Assembly: GCA_963776225.1 (NCBI GenBank)
Contig: CAVZLL010000004.1
Span: forward strand, 1,178,001-1,242,000
Length of the DNA stretch: 64,000 bases
Source of the DNA: Bog-756 sp963776225
GTDB lineage: Bacteria > Actinomycetota > Acidimicrobiia > Acidimicrobiales > RAAP-2
Direction: 5' to 3'
Shown: positions 9,387 through 18,241 of the stretch, in pieces
Position numbering within the stretch: position 1 is the first letter of the stretch
Layout of the letters: each line of letters starts with the position of its first letter
Program-made: the position numbers and the translations under genes
The notes under the pieces: model-generated
Seen by the model: the letters and a program-made list of their open reading frames with translations, nothing else
Told to the model about the DNA's origin: nothing
Database searches by the model: none

Positions 9387-9632
9387 ATGGCACCTGATGC
9401 AGGCACATCCAAATGGTCGCTGTGGTCGGAGGACTCGTTCCTGTCGATCGGATCGAAGAACTCGGTCCTCTCGATCGGCTGCATCGGGTCGGCGCTCTCC
9501 ATCGGCTCGGTCGGCTCGGTTCTCTCGGCGTTCTCCGTCGGTTCGGCCGCCTGCATCGGCTCCCTGCTCTCCGCAGGGTCCCGGTGGTCGGTCATGTCGT
9601 GGAGGTCGCGGGCGGCCATCGCCAAGGGATGA
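9387..9632 (+). CDS. Ser-x-x triplet-repeat protein
   Basis: 81 residues. From residue 8 to 76 every third residue is Ser (21 times) or Cys (residues 32 and 56), giving 23 uninterrupted triplets such as SFL SIG SKN SVL SIG CIG SAL SIG SVG. The other two positions are mostly Ile/Val/Leu/Ala and Gly. The end, SRWSVMSWRSR, is basic and aromatic. A GGAGG lies 11 bases before ATG 9387. I recall similar unassigned short repeat proteins in actinobacteria but no function. Regular three-residue spacing would place all Ser side chains on one face of a narrow left-handed helix or beta-solenoid. The opposite strand also has an open frame here, so coding on the plus strand is likely but not proven. Confidence 0.6.
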   Translation: MAPDAGTSKWSLWSEDSFLSIGSKNSVLSIGCIGSALSIGSVGSVLSAFSVGSAACIGSLLSAGSRWSVMSWRSRAAIAKG

Positions 9633-9698
9633 ACGCCACCGGTACCGTGCTGTGCGACGCCTATCGGTGCGTGTGGCCAAGCCGGGCTTGCCGGCTGT

Positions 9699-10175
9699 TC
9701 ACGCCAACGGCCGAGGGCGTCCCGGTGCCACCGTCCGAGCGAGGATCCCGAGCGTGGCGCGGAGGGCACCTTCGGGAATGACCGGGAAGATGGCGGCGTC
9801 CTTCCAGGTCTGATCGGCAGACGACCAGTCGTAGTACGAGGTCACCAGCGTCCCTTCGTCGATCGCCTGCAGCGTGTAGCCATAGACATGGCCGAGGTTC
9901 AGCTGGCCTTCGATCGTCCAGGCGATCTCGCGATCCGGCTCCAACGTCACGATCCGCACGGTGACGTCGTAGAGGCCGAGCGGGTAATCGTTGAGCGCCT
10001 CGCGGTCCATGTGCACCACGAAGGTGTCGCCGACCGAGCTGACCGGATCGCCGGTGGCATGCATCAGCATGCCCGAGCTGTCGATGGCGACATGCCCGTG
10101 TGGATCGGTCAGCACCTCGAAGATCGCGCCCGGATCAGCTGCGATCGCCCGCTGGACCTCCAACCGTTCAGCCAT
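9699..10175 (-). CDS. SRPBCC family protein
   Basis: 158 residues from ATG 10175; two ATGs slightly upstream are possible. The sequence follows the START/polyketide-cyclase-like pattern: an N-terminal strand (LEVQRAIAADPGAIFEVLTDP), then GDTFVVHMD, IAWTIEGQL and GYTLQAIDEGTLVTSYYDWS, ending in a C-terminal helix (ALRATLGILARTV). These proteins bind hydrophobic ligands in a deep cavity. No function can be assigned from sequence. Confidence 0.8.
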   Translation of the reverse strand: MAERLEVQRAIAADPGAIFEVLTDPHGHVAIDSSGMLMHATGDPVSSVGDTFVVHMDREALNDYPLGLYDVTVRIVTLEPDREIAWTIEGQLNLGHVYGYTLQAIDEGTLVTSYYDWSSADQTWKDAAIFPVIPEGALRATLGILARTVAPGRPRPLA

Positions 10176-10217
10176 GGCCGTCATCATTGCACGCGCCACT
10201 CCGGGGCCGCAGGGGTC

Positions 10218-10463
10218 TCACGCGTGGCGGGATGCCCGACGGCACGTCCGCAGGTGTTCGGCACCGGCCTCGGAGACCGAGACACACGGGCCGAGCCCAG
10301 GCTCGGTATGACGCTCGACGTACCCACGGTCATTTGCGTCCTCCCAGACGGGAAGGCGCGGACACGAAGTCCGCCACGCATCGAGGACCTCCGGGTACGG
10401 ACGCGGGTCGGGCCCCAGCCACTCGAGGAGATCGAGGATCAGATTGTCGACGTCGTCGGTCAT
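10218..10463 (-). CDS. Conserved hypothetical protein
   Basis: 81 residues. The core DLLEWLGPDPRPYPEVLDAW followed by RTSCPRLPVWEDANDRGYV is a recognisable motif of a short, widespread, unassigned family; the rest is variable. No signal peptide or membrane helix. The start ATG 10463 is chosen because the conserved part begins immediately after it; no strong ribosome binding site is visible. It is divergent from the flavin-binding protein gene at 10532. Confidence 0.65.
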   Translation of the reverse strand: MTDDVDNLILDLLEWLGPDPRPYPEVLDAWRTSCPRLPVWEDANDRGYVERHTEPGLGPCVSVSEAGAEHLRTCRRASRHA

Positions 10464-10531
10464 CGGTATTCGCACGCCATTGTAGGTCGGCCCGCTCGGA
10501 ACGGTCGGCCCGGGAATGGGATGATCTGCGG

Positions 10532-10999
10532 ATGGATCGAACCGGCCGCGACGATCCGAACTGGTCGGAGGTGGCCGGGCTCCTCGCCCCAGCCCGGAGC
10601 TTCTGGCTCGGGACCACCAGCCCCGACGGCTCACCGCATGCGGCACCGGTCTGGGGCGTCGTCGTGGAGGAGCATTTCTACATCTACAGCGAACGCAGGA
10701 CACAGAAGGCGAAGAACCTCCTCCGTGACCCGCGTGCCGTCGTCCACCTGGAGAGCGCCGACGACGTCGTCATCGTCCACGGGCGATTCGAGGACACCGG
10801 TCAGCCGCGAGCCAGCGCAGCCGTCGTGGAGGCGTTCGGCTCCAAGTACACCGAACCGGGGGACAGTCAGTACCTGCCCTCGAGCGACGAGTCGTTCGAC
10901 GTGCTCTATCGCCTGCGTCCTCAACGGGCGCTCCTGTGGAGGCTCCCCGACTACGACGGCAACCAACGGCGGTGGGTCCGGTCACCGGAATCCGCGTAG
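10532..10999 (+). CDS. Pyridoxamine 5'-phosphate oxidase-like (F420/FMN-binding) protein
   Basis: 155 residues with the split-barrel pattern: FWLGTTSPDGSPHAAPVWGV, FYIYSERRTQKAKNLLRDPRA and VVHLESADDVVIVHGRFED. This resembles the actinobacterial PPOX-class F420- or FMN-binding reductases; K/R residues in RTQKAKNLLRDPR probably hold the cofactor phosphate. F420 use is plausible because another F420-type protein is present at 54326-55591, but it is not shown by sequence. Substrate unknown. Confidence 0.8.
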   Translation: MDRTGRDDPNWSEVAGLLAPARSFWLGTTSPDGSPHAAPVWGVVVEEHFYIYSERRTQKAKNLLRDPRAVVHLESADDVVIVHGRFEDTGQPRASAAVVEAFGSKYTEPGDSQYLPSSDESFDVLYRLRPQRALLWRLPDYDGNQRRWVRSPESA

Positions 11000-11107
11000 G
11001 CCCTTCAGCGGACTGTCGTGCCCGGCCGAGGCACCAAGGGAGAGGGACCTTCGACCCTGGCCCGCTGTGAGCCGGGCCGGCACCATGGACGGAGCAGCAT
11101 TCCGTCG

Positions 11108-13324
11108 ATGACGCGTCGCCCTCGAGGGCACGGAGGCAGCGATGTCGAACAGCCGGCAGGTGTGGAACGCCGAAAGCAGCGAGGAGTGAGCCTGATCGCG
11201 GGCAGGCACACCAAGTACCTCGTCCTCCTGTTCTGGCTGGTCATCTTCCTCGTCGCCACCCCGCTGGCCGGCCATCTCACCGGAGCCGAAGACAACTCCA
11301 ACCAGTCCTGGTTGCCGGCGAATGCCGAGTCGACCAAGGTTCTCGGGCTGGAGGGTGCGTTCCAGTCTCCGAATCTCTTGACAGCGGTCGTCGTCTACGA
11401 CCGCGCCGGTGGGCTGACCGCGGCCGACCGAGCCAAGGTGAGAGCGGATGCCCGTCGAGACGCCTCCGTCGGGCATCTCGACGGGCAGGTCACCGGGCCG
11501 ATCGTCTCTGCGGACGGTAAGGCGGCACTTGTCGAGGTGCCACTCGATCTGGGTCCGAACGGTTGGAAGGGAGCAAGTGCCGTCGTTGCCCGGTTGAGCA
11601 CGATCGCTGGGGGTGACCGCGGCTTGGCCGCGCACGTCACCGGTCCGGCCGGTTATGCCGCCGCCTCCTCCGATGCCTTCAACGGGATCGACGGCACGCT
11701 CCTCTATGGGACGATCTTGATCGTCGTTCTCATCCTCCTGCTCACCTACCGCAGTCCGTTGGTCTGGATGCTCCCCGTGCTCTCAGCGGGGGTGGCGCTG
11801 ATCAGCGCCGAGGCGGTGATCTATCTCCTGGCCAGCCACCTCGGACTCACTGTCAACGCCCTGAGCGTCGGGATCCTCACGGTGCTCGTCTTCGGAGCCG
11901 GCACTGACTATGCCTTGTTACTCGTCGCCCGGTTCCGCGAGGAGCTTCGACGGAACCGCGATCGTCATGAGGCCATGCAGATCGCACTACGCCGCGCCAG
12001 CCCGGCGATCATCGCGAGCGCCAGCACAGTGATCCTGGGTCTCCTGTGCTTGGCATTCGCGGAGAACAATTCAACCAGAGGGCTGGGTCCGGTCGTGGCC
12101 ATCGGCGTCGCGGTCGCCCTGTTCGTCATGCTGACACTCCTGCCCGCACTCCTTGTGACCGTCGACCGGTGGGTGTTCTGGCCGGTGGAGCCCCGATTCG
12201 GGTCAGCGGAACCGACTGCGACAGGGCCGTGGGCGCGGGTTGGACAGCGCATCGCCCGACACCCTCGCCGGATCTGGGTCGTCACCGCCGTGTGCCTCGG
12301 CGTCATGGCAACAGGGGTCACGCTGTTGCACGCCAACGGCCTCACCAACACCCAGTCCTACCGGAACCGCCCCGGGGCCGTCGTGGGCGAAGCGGTAGTC
12401 GACAGCCATTTCTCCGCCGGTGTCGGCAGCCCAGTCGTCGTCATCGCCGATGCCCGATCGGCCGACGCTGTGGAACGTGCATTCTCAGGTGTCTCGGGCA
12501 TCGTCGGAGTGACGGTCCCGGTCACCAGCCACGGCAGGGCGTACCTGCAGGGAACGTTGTCCGTCCCAGCCGACAGTCAGGCCGCGTATCGGGTGGTCGA
12601 CGCGGTCCGGAACAGCGTCCATGCGGTGATCGGGGCAGACGCCATGGTTGGCGGCAGCACCGCCATCAACCTCGACGTCGAACGAGCGGCTGCTCACGAC
12701 CGAAACCTCATCATTCCAATTGTCCTGCTGGTGGTCTTCATCATCCTGGCCGTCCTGCTCCGATCACTCCTTGCTCCCGCCGTCTTGATGGCCACCGTCG
12801 TCCTTTCGCTGGCAGCGGCTCTGGGCTTCAGCGCCTTCGTCTTCACCCACGTCTTCGGATTCGCGGGTGCGGACACGTCCCTGCCGCTCTATGTGTTCGT
12901 CTTCCTGGTCGCGCTCGGTATCGACTACAACATCTTCCTCATGTCACGGGTTCGGGAAGACTCCAAGCACGTCGGCACGCGATCCGGGGCTGTTTCCGCC
13001 CTCGCCGCAACCGGTGGTGTCATCACCTCGGCCGGTTTCGTGCTGGCCGGCACGTTCGCAGTTCTCGCAACCCTGCCGCTGACGACGTTCACCGAGGTCG
13101 GCTTCGCAGTCGCGTTCGGAGTGCTGCTCGACACCATCCTCGTACGCTCGGTCCTGGTCACGGCGCTCAACCTCGAACTGGGGGACGCGATCTGGTGGCC
13201 GAGTCGCCTTGGTCGGCGGCGCTCCTTGGAACGTCTTCCTCGTTCCGCCGCTCCAACTCCGAACCCGGCCAACCCCGGCTGCTGCCTGTCCGGTGGAACC
13301 CACCGGACAGGCACGGCACGATGA
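11108..13324 (+). CDS. MMPL family (RND) transporter
   Basis: About 738 residues. Two halves each begin with one membrane helix (YLVLLFWLVIFLVATPLAGHL; ~residue 390) followed by an external domain and a block of five helices. RND-type motifs include GAGTDYALLLVARFREELRR in the first half and ALGIDYNIFLMSRVRED in the second, where the Asp residues carry the proton relay. Mycobacterial MmpL proteins export lipids or small hydrophobic compounds; the cargo here is unknown. The start is uncertain: ATG 11108 is preceded by GGAGC, but GTG codons at about 11158 and 11188 are also possible. The last residues are encoded within a terminator hairpin. Confidence 0.9.
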   Translation: MTRRPRGHGGSDVEQPAGVERRKQRGVSLIAGRHTKYLVLLFWLVIFLVATPLAGHLTGAEDNSNQSWLPANAESTKVLGLEGAFQSPNLLTAVVVYDRAGGLTAADRAKVRADARRDASVGHLDGQVTGPIVSADGKAALVEVPLDLGPNGWKGASAVVARLSTIAGGDRGLAAHVTGPAGYAAASSDAFNGIDGTLLYGTILIVVLILLLTYRSPLVWMLPVLSAGVALISAEAVIYLLASHLGLTVNALSVGILTVLVFGAGTDYALLLVARFREELRRNRDRHEAMQIALRRASPAIIASASTVILGLLCLAFAENNSTRGLGPVVAIGVAVALFVMLTLLPALLVTVDRWVFWPVEPRFGSAEPTATGPWARVGQRIARHPRRIWVVTAVCLGVMATGVTLLHANGLTNTQSYRNRPGAVVGEAVVDSHFSAGVGSPVVVIADARSADAVERAFSGVSGIVGVTVPVTSHGRAYLQGTLSVPADSQAAYRVVDAVRNSVHAVIGADAMVGGSTAINLDVERAAAHDRNLIIPIVLLVVFIILAVLLRSLLAPAVLMATVVLSLAAALGFSAFVFTHVFGFAGADTSLPLYVFVFLVALGIDYNIFLMSRVREDSKHVGTRSGAVSALAATGGVITSAGFVLAGTFAVLATLPLTTFTEVGFAVAFGVLLDTILVRSVLVTALNLELGDAIWWPSRLGRRRSLERLPRSAAPTPNPANPGCCLSGGTHRTGTAR
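13283..13313 (+). terminator. Bidirectional hairpin between convergent genes
   Basis: A 13-bp perfect stem (TGCCTGTCCGGTG and complement) with a GAACC loop, whose outer pair can also close. It sits inside the last codons of the MMPL gene and 22 bases beyond the stop of the minus-strand phosphoesterase, so it can serve both. Confidence 0.7.
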
Positions 13325-13334
13325 GAGCTCGGTG

Positions 13335-14573
13335 CTACTTGTAGATGCCCGTGTCGAAGGTCGAGGTGACCGTCTTCGCTTCGCCCAGGCGGGCGACCCC
13401 GAACAGGTCTTCGATCGATGCCAACGAGGAGAAGTGGGTGTACGGCGTCGTCGACACCGTGCCAGGCGTGATGAAGGGGGAGAGGAGAACCGCCCCCACC
13501 ACGCCGCCGCCGGGGCCCTTGATCCCGTTCCCGCCGGTGTCCGCCGCAGGTCCCTTCGTCTCGCCGCAACAGGCGGTGGTGTCCAGGGTGGGCTTCTCGG
13601 CCTCGTCGAAGGTGATCTCCAAGAGTCCGTTGGTCTTGTAGGCGGGCGATCTGAGGATGATCGGCACCCAGCTCAGAAGCCATTTGTTGATGTCGCCCAC
13701 GGCCGAACCGCCGCCTTGGCCCGCCCCGGTCGTGTTGACGCAGGGATAATCGTGCCCGTCGTCGCACAGGTTGGGAGTGATGAAACTCACGTTCGGTGTG
13801 GTCGCGGCGGTCTTGAGGTCGGTGACCAGGCCGGTGTCCGCTGCAGGAGTACCCGCCGGCATGGCCCCGGTCGTGCTGCCCAACGGCACGACGTCCCGTT
13901 TGCAGGTGGTCGTGTTGTCGATGACCGAGTGGAAGTAGACGAAGGGGTCGTGGCGGGTGGCATAGCCGTCGGTCGCCACGGCCTTCTGGGTCGGGTCCGG
14001 GGTGCCAACCGTTGGATGACCGCAGGTGGCTCCGCCGTCACGGGTCGGAACGTTGCCCATGTCCTCCATGTACCCCTTCCAGGTGAATCCCTTCGCGGTG
14101 AGCTGCTGGGCGATCGTGGACACCTTCGAGGGGTAGACGCAACCGGCTCCCAGCTGGATTCCAGCGGCGTTCTGGCCGTCGCCCGACGGGAAGTTCGCGA
14201 AGCCGGAGCCGGCGCAGTCCGCTTGGTTGTCCTTATTGGGCGGCTGGCCGGAGACGAACCCGATGTAGTTGTCGTTGGAGAAGTGTCCGATCCCGTCGTA
14301 GTCCTTGAGGAGCGCGCCATGGCTGGGCAGGGTCGTGGCCAGATAGGGATCCGAGGCCGGGGATCCGAAGGTGGCGGAGTAGTCGTTGTTCTCCAGCATG
14401 ATCACGAACACGTGGCGGACCGCTGGAAGGGTCGCCGTCGTGACGGTCTTGTTCGGCACGCCGCCGGTCTTGGAGGCGGAGGCGGCCGAGGCGTATTGAG
14501 TCAGCAGCAACCCCACCCCGACGAGGGCCAGGACGGCCGTTGCAATGTTGCGGATCCTTTTGGGGTTGTTCAC
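13335..14573 (-). CDS. Secreted phosphoesterase (phospholipase C/acid phosphatase superfamily)
   Basis: 412 residues, GTG start at 14573 with GAGGAG upstream. A signal peptide (IATAVLALVGVGLLLTQYASA) precedes a phosphoesterase-family domain: HVFVIMLENNDYSATFG (metal-binding Glu-Asn), LLKDYDGIGHFSNDNYIGFVSG, CDDGHDYPC and LLEITFDEAE, which match the metal-site motifs of non-haemolytic phospholipase C and AcpA-type acid phosphatases. Many cysteines suggest disulfides outside the cell. The exact substrate is not defined. It is convergent with the MMPL gene and shares its terminator. Confidence 0.85.
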   Translation of the reverse strand: MNNPKRIRNIATAVLALVGVGLLLTQYASAASASKTGGVPNKTVTTATLPAVRHVFVIMLENNDYSATFGSPASDPYLATTLPSHGALLKDYDGIGHFSNDNYIGFVSGQPPNKDNQADCAGSGFANFPSGDGQNAAGIQLGAGCVYPSKVSTIAQQLTAKGFTWKGYMEDMGNVPTRDGGATCGHPTVGTPDPTQKAVATDGYATRHDPFVYFHSVIDNTTTCKRDVVPLGSTTGAMPAGTPAADTGLVTDLKTAATTPNVSFITPNLCDDGHDYPCVNTTGAGQGGGSAVGDINKWLLSWVPIILRSPAYKTNGLLEITFDEAEKPTLDTTACCGETKGPAADTGGNGIKGPGGGVVGAVLLSPFITPGTVSTTPYTHFSSLASIEDLFGVARLGEAKTVTSTFDTGIYK

Positions 14574-14945
14574 CGGGTTCTCCTCTTTCGGGTGACGGCT
14601 CTCTCAAGACGGACCCGCGCCGATTGGCGGGTACGGCTGACACCTGGACTGCCCCGAGCATCCGCGGGAACGCTAACAGCGCCCGGCAGGTTTCCGCGGT
14701 GGCTCAGACCACTCCCCGTTTACCAGGCGATGTCTTGCGTCGACGTCACCAACACCTGAACAGTGTGTGTCGTCGTCCCCCCACCTCACGGACGCCAGTT
14801 CGGCCGCCGGACGAACAGCGGTCACGCTCACGTCACCTTCAGTGTCAGGGTTGCCTCCGCCACCTGGTGGATCGGCAGTGTGGCGTCGGTCACGGCTGCG
14901 GTCGAGACCTCCCGGCGACTCGTCAGATGTGAGCTCCTGCTCGAA
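14574..14945. other. Intergenic region, no gene seen
   Basis: The 372 bases between the phosphoesterase start and the eqolisin stop contain short open frames on both strands but none with a good start site, ribosome binding site or recognisable protein. It should hold the phosphoesterase promoter; I cannot point to it. Confidence 0.5.
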
Positions 14946-15731
14946 TCAGCTGTGCTCCCAGTTGACGGTGAAACTGCCTCCGCCAGAGATCGGTGACGCC
15001 AGCGCCTTCACCGTGCCGTTCGCATCGGCCATGGTGAGCTGTTCCGGGTGGCTTGCGGCGAGCGGGGATCCATTGACTGTGCCGCCGCTGAAAGAAACCC
15101 TGCCGGAGTCGGCGAGTGGCAGGATCGAGATCTTCCCGTTCGAGATCGTGGCCGGCGCCTCGGCTATCACCTCGGCCGTGGAGTCCTGGTCGGAGGCGGT
15201 TCGGACCGCCCTCCTGGTCCAGCCTCTCGTCGTGTCGGCGATTGTCAGCGTGTAGGTCGACCCGCTCACGGTCACCGACGCGTGCATGTGATCACCCGCG
15301 GCGACAGTGTTCGAATACGGCGACTGGGCAGCGGGATACATCTCATACCATGCTGCGTACACCGTGAGGAGGCCGAAGAAGCAGATCGCTTCGGTCCCCG
15401 TCTGCTCCACCGAGTTGTCTCCGCTCTTGCCTCCATCGAGTCCGACCCAGAATGCGGCGACATACTCGTTGTTCCCGCTGCACGTGACCGCGGGCTGGAC
15501 CCAAGACGCGGAAACACTCGTGTAGTGGGCGGTTTTGGCGACATATCCGGCCCAGTTGAGCGTGTCGGTGGCATTGACGCTCTGCATGGGACGATGGGTG
15601 ACCACAACCGATGCGCCTGGCGCGGCACTCGCGCCCGTTGGGGATGCGAGCACCCAAGCGATCAGGGTCCCGACAACGAGGACCAATCCGAGCAGGCTTC
15701 TCGACAGTCGAACGGGCGAGTTGCTTCTCAT
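14946..15731 (-). CDS. Peptidase G1 (eqolisin) family secreted protein
   Basis: 261 residues from ATG 15731, the first Met directly before a signal peptide (RLSRSLLGLVLVVGTLIAWV, cleavage near GASAAP). The mature part reads as a whole eqolisin: NWAGYVAKTAHYTSVSASWV, CSGNNEYVAAFWVGLDG, the candidate catalytic Gln in SVEQTGTEA, AAWYEMYPAA and the candidate Glu in STAEVIAEAP. Eqolisins are acid endopeptidases best known from fungi; bacterial members occur in acid-adapted lineages. Unlike the copy at the left edge it has no repeat tail. Isolated gene with room for its own promoter. Confidence 0.85.
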   Translation of the reverse strand: MRSNSPVRLSRSLLGLVLVVGTLIAWVLASPTGASAAPGASVVVTHRPMQSVNATDTLNWAGYVAKTAHYTSVSASWVQPAVTCSGNNEYVAAFWVGLDGGKSGDNSVEQTGTEAICFFGLLTVYAAWYEMYPAAQSPYSNTVAAGDHMHASVTVSGSTYTLTIADTTRGWTRRAVRTASDQDSTAEVIAEAPATISNGKISILPLADSGRVSFSGGTVNGSPLAASHPEQLTMADANGTVKALASPISGGGSFTVNWEHS

Positions 15732-15985
15732 GCCGGAACCACGGAGGAGGTCTTCGGTGTCATCAGAACGGCTCCCTGCTAGGTGGCGATCCCACCGCCC
15801 AGCGTAGCCGTCTGACAGCCCGACTCGGAAGCTCCACAGGAGGGGAACGGTTTGGGTTGATCGACCCGAGTTGCGAATGCCGGCTGGTCGCTTTGGCGCT
15901 GTCCACGGTGGCATTGAGTCCGTTGACGCTTGGCGAGCAGCTCTCGGTCGGCGGCCCTGCGCTCGTCTGGCATAAGGTGCCGTGC

Positions 15986-16474
15986 ATGGACGTCTCCTCT
16001 TACAACTATTTCGAGAAGATCAGGATCAACCGCCCATCCGCTGACCTGTACGCGATGGTCAGCGACGTGACGCGAGTCGGTGACCTCAGTCCGGTGTGCC
16101 AATTCGGGACCTGGGATGACGTCACGCAGGCGGGCAAGGAGGGTGCCTGGTTCACCGGCCACAATGCCATCGGAGACGTGAGTTGGGACACGCGCTGCAA
16201 GGTCGTTGTTGCCGATCCGGCCCGAGAGTTCTCCTTCGTCAACTTCGGGCCGAGCGGTGACGTGGAGCTCGTGCGCTGGGGATACGGGTTTGCAGACATC
16301 GGCGGTGGTACCGAGGTAACTGAGTCGTGGCAAGTCCTTCCGGCGTACCCTGATTTCGTTCGTGACGGCAACCAGAACCTGGACGTCAAGGCGCGCATCG
16401 ATGGAATGGCTCAGATGGCGAGGGAGGGCATCACGGCGACGCTCGCCAGCCTGAAACGCATTGCCGAGATCTGA
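15986..16474 (+). CDS. SRPBCC family protein
   Basis: 162 residues, start ATG 15986. The helix-grip pattern is typical: FEKIRINRPSADLYAMVSDV, TRVGDLSPVCQFGTWDD, WDTRCKVVVADPAREFSFVN, GGTEVTESWQVLP and a C-terminal helix ARIDGMAQMAREGITATLASLKRIAE. It resembles the 'polyketide cyclase/dehydrase' SRPBCC proteins of mycobacteria. Ligand unknown. It is convergent with the methyltransferase gene. Confidence 0.85.
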   Translation: MDVSSYNYFEKIRINRPSADLYAMVSDVTRVGDLSPVCQFGTWDDVTQAGKEGAWFTGHNAIGDVSWDTRCKVVVADPAREFSFVNFGPSGDVELVRWGYGFADIGGGTEVTESWQVLPAYPDFVRDGNQNLDVKARIDGMAQMAREGITATLASLKRIAEI

Positions 16475-16536
16475 CGGATCCCGAGCATCTCCCTCCCCCA
16501 TGGGAAATCGCCCAGGGGCACCTGCTCCTGGTCCTG

Positions 16537-17391
16537 TCAGCGGCGACGAGCCCTCCACGCTTCCGTCTTGAAGGCCACCTCAACAGTGACCTCGCCTTCG
16601 ATACCCAGCGCCTCTCTCAGGAGTCGCCTCGCTTCACTGAAGATCCTCTGACGACGTTCCTCCGGCATGAGGATGAAGAGCGACAGCGTCCCCATGAGCC
16701 CGATCAGCTGATCGGCCGTCAGGGCAAGATCCTGGTTGAATTCGCCGAACGCTGGCTGATCAAACGCGTGGTTGCGATCGTCGGGAATCGTCAGCGTCGG
16801 GGACTGGCGATCAGCGTCAGCCAATACCACGTCGGCAAGGCTCCCATCTGAGGAACCAGAGGAAGGTTCGCTCACAGCGCTCTCGGTCTCGAACGACTGT
16901 GACTCCAAGAGAGCTCGAGCTTGGAGCATGAAGGGGCCCTGCGGGTCGGGGCCCGACCAGAGCACTCCGAGCGTGCCTCCAGGTCGCAGTACCCTTGCCA
17001 CCTCCGTCAGCGTCTGCTCGGGATCCATCCAGTGCCAGGACGACGAAGCGAAGACGGCATCGACGCTGGCATCTGGAAGTGGGATCGACTCACCTTTTCC
17101 GGTGAGGACCGATGCCGTCGGCACTTCTGCGCGCAACACATGCCGCATTCGTTCGTCCGGCTCGACGGCGCTGACCTGGTCGGCATGAGCCAGGAGCAAA
17201 CGAGTGCAGGCTCCGGTTCCTGCTCCGAGATCCAGAGCCGCTGGGACGTGTCGATCCTGGAGGACCCAACGGAGCGCCGAGATCGCCGGACCCGGGCGGA
17301 AGCTGTCGTAATTCTCGGCGACCGCGCCGAAACTGGAGGCGCGCTCGGCCTTTTCGTCGTCGGGCAAATCGGAAAGTGGGACGTTTGTCAC
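16537..17391 (-). CDS. SAM-dependent methyltransferase, class I
   Basis: 284 residues. Rossmann-type motifs are clear: motif I ALDLGAGTGACTRLLL, an acidic end of strand 2 (VSAVEPDERM), SIPLPDASVDAVFASSSWHW and LTEVARVLRPGGTLGVLWSG. This is the Methyltransf_11 type. GTG 17391 lies one base after the stop of the upstream gene, so the two are translationally coupled; longer starts would run into that gene. Substrate unknown. Confidence 0.85.
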   Translation of the reverse strand: MTNVPLSDLPDDEKAERASSFGAVAENYDSFRPGPAISALRWVLQDRHVPAALDLGAGTGACTRLLLAHADQVSAVEPDERMRHVLRAEVPTASVLTGKGESIPLPDASVDAVFASSSWHWMDPEQTLTEVARVLRPGGTLGVLWSGPDPQGPFMLQARALLESQSFETESAVSEPSSGSSDGSLADVVLADADRQSPTLTIPDDRNHAFDQPAFGEFNQDLALTADQLIGLMGTLSLFILMPEERRQRIFSEARRLLREALGIEGEVTVEVAFKTEAWRARRR

Positions 17392-17392
17392 A

Positions 17393-18013
17393 TCAGACAC
17401 CGAGCGACGCTGCCCGCAGCTGGGCTGCGAGCGCCGCATCGCCGCTGATCTCGACCCTGGCTGCACGTTGGCGACCAGCGCCGAAGACGGTGAGCTCGCC
17501 CGGTGTGCCGGACAGGGTGAGGCGCGGCCCGGTGCCACCCTCTTTGTCCGCCCGTCCAGGCGAGGTGATCACGATCGTGGCAGGGACCTTTTTCGCCATC
17601 CCACCAGGCCCGACACGATCCCAGAGAGCATCGGCCAGCTCCGGGGAGATCGACCGTGGCTCCCAGCCGTCTTGCGCCCGGCGCACGTCCTCCACGTGGA
17701 TGAAGAACTCGACCGTGTTCATCGGGCCATCGAAGGGGCGGAGCAACAACGGCGGCCCACTTCGCACCGTTTCGACGAGCTTCTCCCACCGCGTGCGATC
17801 CCGGACCGCGCGCCGTACCTTGTCCGTGTAGCCGGCCAGTGGAGGCCAAACGAGCCCGGGTCCGCTGTCGGGTCGCCGCTCGCGGACGACAAGGTGCGCT
17901 GCCAGGTCGGCGGTAGACCAGCCCTCACACAACGTCGGCGCGTCGGAACCGCGTTCGACGAACAGGTCGCAAAGGGCCTTGCGTTCCTGCTGAGCGAGGC
18001 TGACCGGTGGCAT
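17393..18013 (-). CDS. TIGR03085-type metal-binding protein (maleylpyruvate isomerase-like N-terminal fold)
   Basis: 206 residues beginning MPPVSLAQQERKALCDLF. The helical DinB/mycothiol-dependent isomerase-like domain shows TLCEGWSTADLAAHLVVRERRPD, then FFIHVEDVRRAQDGW, which supplies the His/Glu/Asp ligands expected for a metal, and a beta-rich tail (ELTVFGAGRQRAARVEISGD) of the SCP2-like kind. Members are often linked to mycothiol-dependent chemistry, but this is only a family trend. It is coupled to the downstream methyltransferase. Confidence 0.85.
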   Translation of the reverse strand: MPPVSLAQQERKALCDLFVERGSDAPTLCEGWSTADLAAHLVVRERRPDSGPGLVWPPLAGYTDKVRRAVRDRTRWEKLVETVRSGPPLLLRPFDGPMNTVEFFIHVEDVRRAQDGWEPRSISPELADALWDRVGPGGMAKKVPATIVITSPGRADKEGGTGPRLTLSGTPGELTVFGAGRQRAARVEISGDAALAAQLRAASLGV

Positions 18014-18241
18014 GGCAGCAGTCTAAGGAATAAGGCAGGCCCAGTGAGTACACGGGCTGCTCGTGACATGGTGCTGCGTCTTCGATGCTGAATGGCCGGT
18101 GGAGCAGGGTGCGCTGTGACCCGGTGCCTGAGGGCGTCCAGTGTTCCACCGACGATTCCTGGCTACTGTTCGCGGGGGGGACCGTGGTGTCATCCGGGGG
18201 GCGCACTCGCCGGATGAGATTCTGAAGCCAGGAGTAGCTCG

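Noticed and set aside
9143..9769. Minus-strand frame opposite the Ser-x-x protein
   Set aside because: Its acidic low-complexity part mirrors the 9-base period of the plus strand, and it runs into the thioesterase gene; the plus-strand product has a regular, protein-like pattern and a ribosome binding site.
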